Shown here one piece after another: positions 19,924 through 29,979 of a stretch of 64,000 bases of DNA (positions within the stretch are counted from its first letter, which is position 1; each line of letters starts with the position of its first letter). Origin of the DNA: Chitinophaga pinensis (GTDB taxonomy: Bacteria > Bacteroidota > Bacteroidia > Chitinophagales > Chitinophagaceae); assembly GCA_945878115.1 (NCBI GenBank), contig CAMDVD010000004.1:1-64000 (forward strand). The letters run 5' to 3'. The translations under genes were made by a program, and so were the position numbers. The notes below the pieces were generated by a model. That model worked only from the letters and a program-made list of their open reading frames with translations. It was not told where the DNA came from and searched no databases.

Positions 19924-20658
19924 ATGCACAAATCCATTGTATTGACCTCCATTTTTTTACTCCATTTTATTATTTGTTCTGCACAAAGCGAAAACAAGTT
20001 GACTAGTATTGCAACCGATAAACCACGTATTGAAGTGGTGGGAACTGCGGAACAAAAAGTGGAACCAGACATTATTTATGTTTCCATTATTTTAAAAGAG
20101 AAATTTAAAGATGGAACAAAAATTACGGTTGAATCTCAAGAAGAAAAATTCAAAAGTGAATTGATTGCTATCGGTTTGAATATAGACAGACTTACACTAA
20201 CTGATGCCAATACAGAAACTATTCGCATCAATAAAAAATCAAAAAAAATCATAACGACCAAGACCTATAATTTGAAGTTAAGCAATGTAGCAGATGTAAG
20301 AAAAACATTTGCCATCATTGACAAAATGGAAATAAGTGATGCTACAATTACTGGAACAGACATTTCGACCAGAGTGGAAATATTAAAAAATACACGAATC
20401 GAAGCCATAAAAGCAGCGAAGAAAAAAGCAGAATATTTATTAGACGCCATTGGTCAACAATTAGACAAACCTATTGTCATTCGAGAAATAGAAGAAGGAG
20501 GTTTTGACTATTCCGTTGCAAATACATTCATGTCAGGAAGAATTTTAAATAAGCAAGCAAATACGCTAGCCGAATCTGAACAAAATGACGTCACAGATTT
20601 AATCATTGAAAAGATTACAATTTCCGCAAAAATTTATGTAGAGTATGGCATAAAATAG
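19924..20658 (+). CDS. SIMPL (DUF541) domain protein
   Basis: 244 residues with a signal peptide (LLHFIICSAQ), so periplasmic or outer-membrane-associated. The mature start 'PRIEVVGTAEQKVEPDIIYVSIIL' is the classic SIMPL/DUF541 opening, and the helix 'RIEAIKAAKKKAEYLLDAIGQQL' followed by 'ITISAKIYVEYGIK' closes the domain. Family members form oligomers in the periplasm with poorly defined roles in stress and signalling. The gene stands alone, 199 bases after the giant secreted protein. Confidence 0.88.
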   Translation: MHKSIVLTSIFLLHFIICSAQSENKLTSIATDKPRIEVVGTAEQKVEPDIIYVSIILKEKFKDGTKITVESQEEKFKSELIAIGLNIDRLTLTDANTETIRINKKSKKIITTKTYNLKLSNVADVRKTFAIIDKMEISDATITGTDISTRVEILKNTRIEAIKAAKKKAEYLLDAIGQQLDKPIVIREIEEGGFDYSVANTFMSGRILNKQANTLAESEQNDVTDLIIEKITISAKIYVEYGIK

Positions 20659-20886
20659 AAATGCTAAGAAGCATGTGCTCGAATACTATTGCTACTCTTC
20701 TCTCTAATACTAGAATCAAACACGATCATGCAAACCAACTTCATGCATTCGATGACATGACTGCAGTATCTCTTGGCTGATATGCTAATCAGAAAACAAT
20801 CTGCATATCCATTCTCTCCGTAAAAATGAAAACATTTACATTTGATAATTCATTCTTACGAACTAAAAAAAAGCAAACGATTTTTC

Positions 20887-23445
20887 ATGAAAGAAATAAA
20901 ATTAATTTTTGCACTTCTTTTTTTTAGCATGCTTGCAGATGCACAGATTTATCCAACAATTCATGCCAAGCGACCACGAATTTATATTGACTCAACGAGG
21001 TTTGCCTATTTACAGAACAACATGAGTGTTGGGGATTGCGGAACAACGTACAATAGCTTTAATAATGCGGTATTCGGTAATTGGTATAATGATCCTCAAC
21101 TGTATTTACTTGGCACAGATTCTACACTTTGGACATGGGATTTCAATTCGCAATGGGCTCAAGCACAAGGTCAGTTTGTTTCTGCTCTCTATAAAATAAA
21201 CAACGATTCTACAGGACTTAAGCGATGCCGGTTTTTGATAACGCAAATAAATAACAAATTGGATACCCTCAATTTCAACAATTACGATTGGTATACAAAT
21301 GAAACCCTCATTCGCAACATTGGTGATGTGGGCGGCATGTTATTGGATTGGTGCTATGATTCGCTTCCATTGTTGATGCGCCAACATCTTGCGCAAAATC
21401 TATATAAGATAGATAGTCATTTTATGCATACCTATATTTTATCTTCGGCAGGTACAGCCTATATTACAGGTCATAATATTTGGAATGTTTTTTATGCGAA
21501 TCAATATGCGCTTGTGCTCCATTCGGCAGATGGACTAACACCATTGCAACAAGACTCCATCACACAATGGTATCAAATTAGCTATGATAAAGCAGTGAAC
21601 GAAATTCTTCCTGCTGCAGGTTATTATCGTGATGATGATGGAGGCTGGAATTGGACAGCAGCTTATGCCATGTGGAGTTTGGTTGATGAATTTCAGTTTT
21701 TTGAAAATATGCGAATTGCCACAGGCAAAAACTTTTACAACGACCTGACTTGGGTACAAAATAGTATCAATCAATATTGGTATTTTCTGCAGCCTGATGG
21801 CTATACTATTAATTGGGGCGATGGCTTCACGAATGAACAAGGAGACAGAGTTATTTACCTGCATGCTCAATATTATAATGATCCACGCAGTTTATGGTTA
21901 GCACAATATTATGCTGCACCACAAAACACGACTTGGACTTGGCCTATTTTTCAAAAACTAATGTATAAAGATTTCACTGCTCCTTTGGTCATCAAACCTG
22001 ACCTAGCCCATGATTGGTTCAGCGACAAAACTGGGCTATCTGTATCTCGCACAGATTGGAGTGATACAGCTACTATGGTTTGGGTGTACGATGCACCAAC
22101 AAAAAAAGCTGGACACGAACATCGCGACAACAATTCATTTTGCATATATAAAAATGCACCGCAAATAAATAACTCGGGTTACTACGTATCGTATGGCAAT
22201 CCGCATTACATCAATTATTACATGCGCACTATTGCACACAACAGTATTTGCGTATTTGATTCAACAGACAATTATACCAATTGGGGGACTAACGTTAGCA
22301 ATGATGGTGGGCAAAATGAATCACCGACATTAATGAATTACAATGACATTTTTTTGCCAGCTGCACAAAAAGGTAGTTGGGAATTATGGGGTGCTGGTGA
22401 TGATTATTGTTACAATATTTCTGATGCAGAATTAAGTTACGATACTGCAAAGTTGGATAAATTTAGGCGACGAGTTTTGTTTTATAAGCCCAACCAAGTA
22501 ATAGTTCTCGACCATCTGCATCTGAAAAATATAAGTACCCATCAGCGAGATGCTAAATTTATTTTGCATTTTCAAAAACAACCGTCTATCAACGGGAATG
22601 TGGTAAACACATCTGTTGCTAATCACATAGAAACCTTTAATGGAAAGGACATTCTCCAATCCAATGGAAATGGCAATGTAGCCATTCGAACACTCTTGCC
22701 AGTCAACTCAACCACCACTAGAATTGGAGGTACTGGCTATGAATTTTATGTTGACGGCATCAATTATCCATTGGGCCTTATACCTGATACTATACATACC
22801 ACGCCAGGCGCATGGCGAATTGAGGTACAGCCAAGCACCATCTTAGACAGTTTAATTTTTCTGCATACCATCGCTATTGGTGATAGTTCGAATGTTTCCG
22901 TAGCTGGTGGAAAAGGGCAACAGAACAAGTATACTATTGGTGTTGATTGGACTAACACACTTTTCTTTTTCAACGCCTTAGGCGACACAAATGCTATGTA
23001 TCACATCATGAATAATATTGCAGGTGGAAGAACCGTGAAAGTATTTGGTGCCGATCTAATGCCAGCGCAACTGTATGCTGTGTTGGTAGACAATAGTGTT
23101 GTCGCTTCGATTTATTCAGATAGCATCGGTGTTTTAGAAACTACTATTTTATTACCTGCTGGCAATCACAAAATTGAAATAAGTAATACCGCAACCTCCA
23201 TTGCATCCATAAATAATGACAAAATATCCATTCTTGTTTTCCCGAACCCGACAAAAAATGAATTAAATATCATCACAAGTAATACGTCGAGTACAGATAT
23301 TGAGGTTACCAATTTAATGGGAGAATTATGCATCCAAACAAAAAACGTATCCAAGATTGACGTATCTAGTTTACGTAATGGTGTTTATATTCTGCACATT
23401 AAACAGGGTAATAATTTATACAAATATAAATTCTCGAAAGAATAA
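20887..23445 (+). CDS. Secreted heparinase II/III-like polysaccharide lyase with T9SS tail
   Basis: About 852 residues from the ATG at 20887, which starts the signal peptide (MKEIKLIFALLFFSMLADAQ); the frame extends 15 codons upstream. The N-terminal half is an alpha/alpha toroid (rich in W/Y helices, for example 'YRDDDGGWNWTAAYAMWSL'). The middle has the heparinase II/III beta-sandwich signature 'GHEHRDNNSFCIYKNA' and 'YYMRTIAHNSICVFD'. The end is a type A sorting domain ('ILVFPNPTKNELNI … LRNGVYILHIKQG'). Such enzymes cleave uronic-acid-containing polysaccharides by beta-elimination. No SusC/SusD pair or other polysaccharide genes lie alongside, so the substrate is open. Confidence 0.82.
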   Translation: MKEIKLIFALLFFSMLADAQIYPTIHAKRPRIYIDSTRFAYLQNNMSVGDCGTTYNSFNNAVFGNWYNDPQLYLLGTDSTLWTWDFNSQWAQAQGQFVSALYKINNDSTGLKRCRFLITQINNKLDTLNFNNYDWYTNETLIRNIGDVGGMLLDWCYDSLPLLMRQHLAQNLYKIDSHFMHTYILSSAGTAYITGHNIWNVFYANQYALVLHSADGLTPLQQDSITQWYQISYDKAVNEILPAAGYYRDDDGGWNWTAAYAMWSLVDEFQFFENMRIATGKNFYNDLTWVQNSINQYWYFLQPDGYTINWGDGFTNEQGDRVIYLHAQYYNDPRSLWLAQYYAAPQNTTWTWPIFQKLMYKDFTAPLVIKPDLAHDWFSDKTGLSVSRTDWSDTATMVWVYDAPTKKAGHEHRDNNSFCIYKNAPQINNSGYYVSYGNPHYINYYMRTIAHNSICVFDSTDNYTNWGTNVSNDGGQNESPTLMNYNDIFLPAAQKGSWELWGAGDDYCYNISDAELSYDTAKLDKFRRRVLFYKPNQVIVLDHLHLKNISTHQRDAKFILHFQKQPSINGNVVNTSVANHIETFNGKDILQSNGNGNVAIRTLLPVNSTTTRIGGTGYEFYVDGINYPLGLIPDTIHTTPGAWRIEVQPSTILDSLIFLHTIAIGDSSNVSVAGGKGQQNKYTIGVDWTNTLFFFNALGDTNAMYHIMNNIAGGRTVKVFGADLMPAQLYAVLVDNSVVASIYSDSIGVLETTILLPAGNHKIEISNTATSIASINNDKISILVFPNPTKNELNIITSNTSSTDIEVTNLMGELCIQTKNVSKIDVSSLRNGVYILHIKQGNNLYKYKFSKE

Positions 23446-23653
23446 TGCCCAGCAGAAACAATTCATTAATGCTTACAAATAATTTCAATCAAGATTAGTA
23501 AAACGGAAGCAGTAAGCACATATTTAAATCCAGTTGCGAAATAAATGTGATGCAAAGCAGATGAGCTTCTTGTATTTATGTAGAAAATAAAAAGTAGCTA
23601 AGGTTCTTACTGTCTTGTATATATCCATTCAACCTAAGCATTTCCACCAATAA

Positions 23654-25045
23654 TTACTCATCCTTTTTAATTATATAAACTGCCTTTGGCAAATTAAAAT
23701 AGGACTTATCCAAAATCGTATCTGCAAATGTATTGCCCCCTATCGCAATCCTATTGAAGCTTTGGCTATTTGTATCTGCATCCACTATATATGGTGAAGA
23801 ATAAAAAGTACGCGTATGTCCTTTGCCTTTCAAACTACTTAATAAAATACTTTCATATCCCATTGCCCAAGTGCTAATGACCGCATCCTTTTCGATTGTG
23901 CTTGGCAAAATCAACATCTTTGCTAATTGATTTTCTTTCATATAGGTCAATTGCTTCTTCTTCCATCGTAAAGCGCGGCTATAATTTGGGTAAACCAAAT
24001 AAATATGGACGACACATTGTAATACAATAACTGGAATCAAATAGGCTAATTTATCCAAGCGAGGTAATACAAGATATGCAAATGGAAAAGTAATAAAAAT
24101 AGAATAGGTAAGCCATTCACTTTGCATATAAAACATCAGCGCAGCATTGGAAAATAAAATACTCGTCAATACAAAATAAAGGACACATGCACCTAGCATA
24201 AGTGCTACATGAATCCATTGTTTAAAGCGAATTAAAAATGCAAGAACAAAAATTGTAAATACACTAAAGAAAAGATGTGTTGTATATAAAGCATGTAAAA
24301 ACATGACAGTACTTTTCAAAGTAAATAATTCCATCAATAAATGCCATCGACCAAATGATTCTAACTTTTCGGAGTCATACCAATTAGATTGTAGAAAAAT
24401 AAATTTCATCAAAATGCACATACACAAGAGTAGCAACCAAAATATAAATCCATAGCCTTTAATTTTTTTACCTTCAAGAACAAACAGAAAAACCAAGCCA
24501 AATACGATAGTACAAATTACAGATAAGTGACAAAATAATCCGAGGCAAAATAAACCTAAGGGAATATAACCTTTAAATGAAAATCCAGATTGATAGTCAC
24601 TGTCCTTCTGGTAAAGTGCAAACCCCAATAATACATAAGCGTGTGCTGTATAAATTTCATTATGCACATAAAAAAAACTATCGCTCATCATCAATACAAA
24701 ATAGCATAACCAAATCAACGCTAATTGGTATTGTTTCCAATAATAAATGATAGCAAAAACTGCAGCATGAAAAAGTACAAAATTGACGCTATACAATTGG
24801 CAAATTGTTTTCAATGAAGCGTGACAATAAATTGCAATCAATGGCAGCACTTGTGTTATAAAAGCACCATAGCGATCTAATTGAATACTGAAGCATTTAG
24901 TGCCTATCAAATTAATGGTCGTACCAGCAGCATCGGCAAAACAAATGCGTTCTTTAAAAAAAACAAATGCCATGCACAGCATCACGCCGAAAGCAAATAC
25001 AGCAGACCATTTTAACATTTTATCTCTTGCAAACATAGGAGGCAA
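23654..25045 (-). CDS. Polytopic membrane protein of unknown function
   Basis: 463 residues with roughly ten hydrophobic segments and a hydrophilic C-terminal ~90 residues. The start is either the Met at 25045 or a Met nine codons in (25018). Layout (aromatic-rich helices, 'HNEIYTAHAYVLLG', soluble tail with 'STWAMGYESILLSS') is reminiscent of GT-C-type glycosyltransferases or bacterial mannosyltransferase-like proteins, but the catalytic acidic motif in the first loop is not evident. I give no function. It is divergent from the DinB gene, with about 50 bases between the two starts. Confidence 0.7.
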   Translation of the reverse strand: MPPMFARDKMLKWSAVFAFGVMLCMAFVFFKERICFADAAGTTINLIGTKCFSIQLDRYGAFITQVLPLIAIYCHASLKTICQLYSVNFVLFHAAVFAIIYYWKQYQLALIWLCYFVLMMSDSFFYVHNEIYTAHAYVLLGFALYQKDSDYQSGFSFKGYIPLGLFCLGLFCHLSVICTIVFGLVFLFVLEGKKIKGYGFIFWLLLLCMCILMKFIFLQSNWYDSEKLESFGRWHLLMELFTLKSTVMFLHALYTTHLFFSVFTIFVLAFLIRFKQWIHVALMLGACVLYFVLTSILFSNAALMFYMQSEWLTYSIFITFPFAYLVLPRLDKLAYLIPVIVLQCVVHIYLVYPNYSRALRWKKKQLTYMKENQLAKMLILPSTIEKDAVISTWAMGYESILLSSLKGKGHTRTFYSSPYIVDADTNSQSFNRIAIGGNTFADTILDKSYFNLPKAVYIIKKDE

Positions 25046-25091
25046 AGCTAATGTAATAATAATTATTTACTTTTGTCGATTCTGTTTCCTG

Positions 25092-25628
25092 ATGAAAAAA
25101 ATACCTCTTCCTTCCTACCTCGAATATGCACAATATTATGAACCGTTTATTCAACAAGTAGATTCAACGAAAAGTGTTTTAGATCAATTAAAATTAAATG
25201 CAAAGAGTTTAGTATCGCTTATACAATCTTTACCCGAAAACCAATTAACAACACCCTATGCAAAAGGAAAATGGAGCATTAAAGATATTGTAATGCATCT
25301 GGTAGATTTCGAAAGAGTATCACTGTATAGGGCAATGCGCTTTGCACGAAACGACAAATCACCTCTTCCATTTTTTGACGAAAATGAATTTGCAAAAGAA
25401 GCGCATGCGAATCTTATCCTCACCAAAAAATTATTGAAAGAATATATGCTTACTCGTCAATCCACTATTGCATTTTTTGTAAACCTTCCTACTAAAACAA
25501 TGCAACGCGCTGGCATGGCAAGCAATTATTCCATGAGCGTTCGCGCTTGTGCATATATCATCTGTGGCCATGAGCTGCATCACCAACATATTATTCAAAC
25601 AAAATACTTATCCAATCCATTATTCTAA
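25092..25628 (+). CDS. DinB family protein
   Basis: 178 residues from the ATG at 25092; the upstream extension of the frame runs antisense into the membrane-protein gene and is rejected. A four-helix DinB fold is indicated by 'KGKWSIKDIVMHLVDFERVSLYRAMRFA' and the C-terminal 'GHELHHQHIIQTKYL'. The three histidines that usually bind the metal are visible (H in 'VMHLVD', and H-x-x-x-H in the last helix). Family members include thiol transferases such as bacillithiol S-transferases; the exact reaction is unknown. The next gene starts four bases after its stop. Confidence 0.88.
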   Translation: MKKIPLPSYLEYAQYYEPFIQQVDSTKSVLDQLKLNAKSLVSLIQSLPENQLTTPYAKGKWSIKDIVMHLVDFERVSLYRAMRFARNDKSPLPFFDENEFAKEAHANLILTKKLLKEYMLTRQSTIAFFVNLPTKTMQRAGMASNYSMSVRACAYIICGHELHHQHIIQTKYLSNPLF

Positions 25629-25632
25629 TACA

Positions 25633-26505
25633 ATGATTCGAATTTCCACGCAGCTTGCAACACATTTAGCCAGAACAAAAAAAATACTTTTGCCTTTACT
25701 CTTATTGGCATATAATATTCCAATGAATGCTCTCCCTTTAAAACTAAAGAAAGCCTCCTACAAACACAATGCATTTATTTATTGGGGTTGGAATCGATGT
25801 GCATTCACCACTTCGGATGTTACTTTTCATGGAATTGGTTACGATATAAAAATAAAAAAGATGGTTGCCAAAGACCGACAATCGCCGCTTGGCCTTAGCC
25901 CTTATATACAGCCAAATCAAATCACTATTCCGCAATATAATTTTCGTATGGGCTATTTTTTCAAATCTAATTATAGTATTTCTTTTGGCTGGGATCACAT
26001 GAAATATGTGATGGTACAAAATCAAAAAGCAATTGTCGATGGGAAAATAGAAAATACTACAACGCCTTATAATGGTGCCTATACCGATAGTTTGATAACA
26101 CTCAAAGAAGACTTCCTCATGTTTGAACATACCGATGGGCTCAACTATTTGAATGTGGAATTGCGTCGTATGGATAATTTTTGGATGACCCATAAAAGAA
26201 AACATCTACAATTCGATATCAATGGATTTGAAGGTATAGGTGCAGGCATCATGTATCCACGATCCAATACCACGATATTAGGCAATGCTTGTTATGATGA
26301 GTTTCATGTGGCTGGCTTTGGTCTTGCTTCTGTCATTGGCTTACAAGTATTATACCACAAACACTATTTCATACAAGGCGAACTCAAGGGTGGTTATATC
26401 AATATGCCAGATGTGCGTACAACCATGCACCCGAGTGATTATGCTAAGCAACATTTTTTCTTTGTGCAAAGCAATGTCAATTTTGGCGTGCAATTCAAAT
26501 TATAA
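25633..26505 (+). CDS. Putative outer-membrane/secreted protein of unknown function
   Basis: 290 residues from the ATG at 25633, directly after the DinB stop. A hydrophobic segment (ILLPLLLLAYNIPMNA) looks like a signal peptide after a basic start. The rest shows alternating strands with many aromatics (FIYWGWNRCAF, YNFRMGYFFKSNYSISFGW, FGLASVIGLQVLYH) and ends 'VQSNVNFGVQFKL', as expected for a small outer-membrane barrel. No family is recognised. It is co-oriented and probably co-transcribed with DinB. Confidence 0.7.
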   Translation: MIRISTQLATHLARTKKILLPLLLLAYNIPMNALPLKLKKASYKHNAFIYWGWNRCAFTTSDVTFHGIGYDIKIKKMVAKDRQSPLGLSPYIQPNQITIPQYNFRMGYFFKSNYSISFGWDHMKYVMVQNQKAIVDGKIENTTTPYNGAYTDSLITLKEDFLMFEHTDGLNYLNVELRRMDNFWMTHKRKHLQFDINGFEGIGAGIMYPRSNTTILGNACYDEFHVAGFGLASVIGLQVLYHKHYFIQGELKGGYINMPDVRTTMHPSDYAKQHFFFVQSNVNFGVQFKL

Positions 26506-26691
26506 ATACATTCCTCCGTTGCAACTATTATTAAAAGAATAAGTTGAATATGCCCAAGTATTGCTTTTATTTTCAAAAAAAAACGCCCCAGTCCATACCC
26601 ATTTTTCGGTTTCTTCCCATCTTTTGAACCGTTACCCGTACAAGGATGGTATTATTTTAAAAAATGGATTTCTTTTTCAAGAATTATACCC

Positions 26692-26699
26692 TACCTTTG
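26692..26699 (+). promoter_or_regulatory. TAnnTTTG promoter box upstream of fusA
   Basis: TACCTTTG fits the Bacteroidota -7 consensus and lies 65 bases before the fusA ATG, leaving a ~60-base 5' leader. The -33 region is T-rich but lacks a clear TTTG. Confidence 0.45.
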
Positions 26700-26764
26700 C
26701 GCCTCGAAAAACCTAGCTACCTATAGGTTTCTTCGTTCATCATTAAAATATAAAAATAACAACA

Positions 26765-28912
26765 ATGGGAGATTTACGCTACCAAAGAAACTTTGGAATT
26801 GCCGCACATATTGATGCTGGCAAAACTACCACCACAGAACGTATCCTTTATTACACAGGGGTTAACCACAAAATTGGGGAAGTTCATGATGGAGGTGCAA
26901 CTATGGATTGGATGGCTCAAGAACAAGAGCGTGGGATTACGATCACTTCAGCAGCAACCACTTGCTTTTGGAATTTCCCAACCTTACAAGGAAGTAAAAC
27001 ACCGGATACAAAAGAATTCAAATTCAATATCATCGATACCCCGGGTCACGTGGACTTTACTGTTGAAGTAGAACGTTCTTTACGTGTATTGGATGGCTTA
27101 CTTGCCTTATTCTGTGCAGTATCTGGCGTTGAACCACAATCTGAAACTGTATGGCGTCAAGCGAATAGATATAAAGTTCCTCGTATCGGTTTTGTAAATA
27201 AAATGGATCGTAGCGGTGCTGATTTCTTGAACGTGGTAAAACAAGTGAAAGAAATGCTTGGAGCAAAAGCTGTACCATTACAATTACCAATTGGTGCTGA
27301 AGACCACTTCAAAGGCGTTGTGGATTTAATTACTATGAAAGCGATTGTTTGGGATGATGCTTCTTTAGGTATGACCTTCAGTGAAATTCCAATACCTGCA
27401 GATATGATAGATGATGTTAACGAATGGAGACAACATTTAATTGAGGCAGTTGCTGATTATGATGAAAAATTATTAGAGAAATTCTTTGATGATCCAAATA
27501 CAATTACAGAAGATGAAGTACATGCTGCGATTCGTAAGGCAACGATAGATATTTCTATTATTCCGATGATGTGCGGTTCTTCTTTCAAAAATAAAGGCGT
27601 ACAAACTGCACTAGATGCAATTTGTAGATACTTACCTGGTCCATTAGATATTGAAGCAGTTGATGGTGTGAATCCAGATACTGGTGAAGCAGTGAAAAGA
27701 GATGCTAATCCGAAAGGACCATTTGCTGCACTTGCTTTCAAAATCATGACGGATCCTTTTGTGGGTCGTTTGGCTTTCTTCCGTGCTTACTCTGGTCGCT
27801 TAGATTCTGGTAGCTATGTACTGAATACACGTACTGGAAAGAACGAGCGTATCAGCCGTATTATGCAAATGCATGCCAATAAACAAAACCCAGTTGATTT
27901 TATTGAAGCTGGTGATATCGGTGCTGCTGTAGGATTTAAAGATATTAAAACAGGTGATACACTTTGTGATGAAAAATACCCTGTTGTATTAGAGTCTATG
28001 ACTTTCCCTGAACCAGTTATCTCTATCGCTGTAGAACCTAAAACACAAGCGGACGTAGATAAAATGGGTATGGCAATCGCTAAATTAGTAGAAGAAGATC
28101 CTACGCTTCGTGTAAAAACAGACGAAGAAACAGGTCAAACTATATTGAGTGGTATGGGTGAATTACACTTGGAGATTATCGTAGATCGTATGCGTCGCGA
28201 ATTCAAAGTGGAAGTGAATCAAGGTGCGCCGATGGTTGCTTACAAAGAAGCATTCCAAGCAACTATTGAACATCGTGAAGTATTGAAAAAGCAATCTGGT
28301 GGCCGTGGTAAATTTGCCGATATTAAATTTGAAATTGGGCCTGCTGACGAAGAGTGGATTAAAGAAAATGATGGCAAAACTTTCCAATTTGTAAATGATT
28401 TATTTGGTGGTTCTATTCCTAAAGAATTCTTACCTGCTATACAAAAAGGATTTGAACAAGCTATGAGTAATGGCGTACTTGCATCTTACCCTGTAGTGAC
28501 TATGAAAGTAAGAGTATTTGATGGTAGTTATCATGATGTGGATTCGGATGCAATGAGCTTTGAATTATGTGCTCGTCAAGCATTCCGTGAAGCAGGTAGA
28601 AAAGCAAAACCAGTTTTACTTGAGCCTATCATGAAAGTAGAAGTAATAACTCCAGACCAATACATGGGTGATGTAACTGGCGATTTAAACCGTCGTCGTG
28701 GATTATTAGAAGGTATGGACAGTAAAGCAGGTGCACAAGTCATCAAAGCAAAAGTTCCTCTTTCTGAAATGTTTGGCTATGTAACTCAACTTAGATCTTT
28801 ATCAAGTGGACGTGCTAGTAATGTGATGGAATTCAGCCATTACTCACCAGCACCGAATAATATTGCAGAAGAAGTAATTGCTCGTGTAAAAGGAGCGAAA
28901 GCAAATTCGTAA
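26765..28912 (+). CDS. fusA: Translation elongation factor G
   Basis: At 715 residues this is full length for EF-G. GTPase motifs are all present: P-loop 'AHIDAGKTT' (14-22), switch I '[11 protein letters not shown]', 'DTPGHVDF' and 'NKMD'. Domain IV signatures ('[15 protein letters not shown]') and the C-terminal '[16 protein letters not shown]' are intact. It drives ribosomal translocation. It stands alone here, not within the usual rpsL-rpsG-fusA group, but its sequence is canonical rather than that of a divergent paralogue. A strong intrinsic terminator follows at 28941. Confidence 0.96.
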   Translation: MGDLRYQRNFGIAAHIDAGKTTTTERILYYTGVNHKIGEVHDGGATMDWMAQEQERGITITSAATTCFWNFPTLQGSKTPDTKEFKFNIIDTPGHVDFTVEVERSLRVLDGLLALFCAVSGVEPQSETVWRQANRYKVPRIGFVNKMDRSGADFLNVVKQVKEMLGAKAVPLQLPIGAEDHFKGVVDLITMKAIVWDDASLGMTFSEIPIPADMIDDVNEWRQHLIEAVADYDEKLLEKFFDDPNTITEDEVHAAIRKATIDISIIPMMCGSSFKNKGVQTALDAICRYLPGPLDIEAVDGVNPDTGEAVKRDANPKGPFAALAFKIMTDPFVGRLAFFRAYSGRLDSGSYVLNTRTGKNERISRIMQMHANKQNPVDFIEAGDIGAAVGFKDIKTGDTLCDEKYPVVLESMTFPEPVISIAVEPKTQADVDKMGMAIAKLVEEDPTLRVKTDEETGQTILSGMGELHLEIIVDRMRREFKVEVNQGAPMVAYKEAFQATIEHREVLKKQSGGRGKFADIKFEIGPADEEWIKENDGKTFQFVNDLFGGSIPKEFLPAIQKGFEQAMSNGVLASYPVVTMKVRVFDGSYHDVDSDAMSFELCARQAFREAGRKAKPVLLEPIMKVEVITPDQYMGDVTGDLNRRRGLLEGMDSKAGAQVIKAKVPLSEMFGYVTQLRSLSSGRASNVMEFSHYSPAPNNIAEEVIARVKGAKANS

Positions 28913-28940
28913 TAGCACACAAATAAAATATAATTTAAAA

Positions 28941-28969
28941 ACACCATCTGTATTGATGGTGTTTTTTTT
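28941..28969 (+). terminator. Intrinsic terminator after fusA
   Basis: A perfect 8-bp stem (ACACCATC 28941-28948, GATGGTGT 28955-28962) with loop TGTATT, followed by an eight-T run. It begins 28 bases after the fusA stop. Confidence 0.92.
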
Positions 28970-28970
28970 A

Positions 28971-29000
28971 TTGAATCCCATTTGCCAAACCCTATATTTA
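28971..29000 (+). promoter_or_regulatory. Possible TTG-N19-TAnnTTT promoter for a leaderless rlmK-like mRNA
   Basis: TTG (28971-28973) and TATATTTA (28993-29000) are separated by 19 bases, close to the Bacteroidota -33/-7 layout (the last base is A, not G). The GTG start at 29005 comes only four bases later, so the transcript may begin at or next to the start codon. Confidence 0.4.
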
Positions 29001-29004
29001 CATC

Positions 29005-29961
29005 GTGGAAAATAGAAGCCCTTTTTATAATCGAATTAAGAAAAACCAAAAGCAATTAAAATCTTATTTAGCGCAACAAGCAATTTCTTGCTACCGAATT
29101 TATGATTGGGATATGCCTGAATATCCACTGTGCGTGGATGTGTATGAACAGCAAATTCATATTGCCGAATATCGAACAAGACATCCATTAGATGAGGAAG
29201 AATATCAAGATTGGCTAAAGAATTGTATGACAGATATAAAAGATATTTTTGCATTGGATGACACCCAACTATTTTTAAAAATAAGAGAAAGACAAAAAGG
29301 AGAATCTCAATATCAAAAAGTAAATACCGTTAAACAATTCACCGAAGTAAAGGAAAATGGCATCCAATTTTTAGTCAATTTACATGACTATTTAGACACC
29401 GGTTTATTTCTGGATCATCGACCAACACGTAAAATGGTGATGGAGAATTGCAAAGGAAAATTAGTACTAAATTTATTTGCTTACACAGGTTCATTTTCTG
29501 TGTATGCCTCTATGGGTGGCGCTTTATCTACCACAACTGTCGATTTATCTAATACCTATTTGAATTGGGCAAAAGAGAATTTTAAATTGAATAATCTACC
29601 TATTGCGAGACATCAATTTATTAAAACGGATGTGAAAGAATGGATTAAACAAACCCCACCGAAATTGTATGATATTATTATTTTAGATCCGCCAACACAT
29701 TCTAGAAGTTCGATGTCAAAAAGCACTTTCGAAATACAACTCGATCATGTTGAACTCCTTACCAATACAATGAATCATTTGAAGCCCGAAGGAATCCTTT
29801 ATTTCTCCACCAATTTTAGAGAATTTAGATTGGACACAAAGGCCTTGTCTTCATTTACCATTGAAGATATAAGTTTACAAACTATTCCAAATGATTTTCG
29901 AAATAAGAAGATTCATTATTGTTGGAAGATAAGGAAATCAGACCCTGCTTCTATCCAATAA
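29005..29961 (+). CDS. rlmK: Stand-alone RlmK-like 23S rRNA methyltransferase
   Basis: 318 residues with GTG as start codon. The N-terminal part ('YNRIKKNQKQLKSYL … CYRIYDWDMPEYPLCVD') matches the linker opening the second half of E. coli RlmKL. It is followed by 'YLDTGLFLDHRPTR', the SAM-binding strand 'VLNLFAYTGSFSVYA', 'TTVDLSNTYLNWAKENF' and the catalytic 'IILDPPTHSRS'. In E. coli that half makes m7G2069 of 23S rRNA; here it is a separate protein without the THUMP/m2G half. The RlmK assignment comes from motif match alone. It follows fusA on the same strand but after a terminator. Confidence 0.82.
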   Translation: MENRSPFYNRIKKNQKQLKSYLAQQAISCYRIYDWDMPEYPLCVDVYEQQIHIAEYRTRHPLDEEEYQDWLKNCMTDIKDIFALDDTQLFLKIRERQKGESQYQKVNTVKQFTEVKENGIQFLVNLHDYLDTGLFLDHRPTRKMVMENCKGKLVLNLFAYTGSFSVYASMGGALSTTTVDLSNTYLNWAKENFKLNNLPIARHQFIKTDVKEWIKQTPPKLYDIIILDPPTHSRSSMSKSTFEIQLDHVELLTNTMNHLKPEGILYFSTNFREFRLDTKALSSFTIEDISLQTIPNDFRNKKIHYCWKIRKSDPASIQ

Positions 29962-29979
29962 AACCCTCCTCACATTACC

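Noticed and set aside
20887-23445. Polysaccharide utilisation locus around the heparinase-like gene
   Set aside because: No SusC/SusD pair, sulfatase, hybrid two-component regulator or other polysaccharide enzyme lies nearby.
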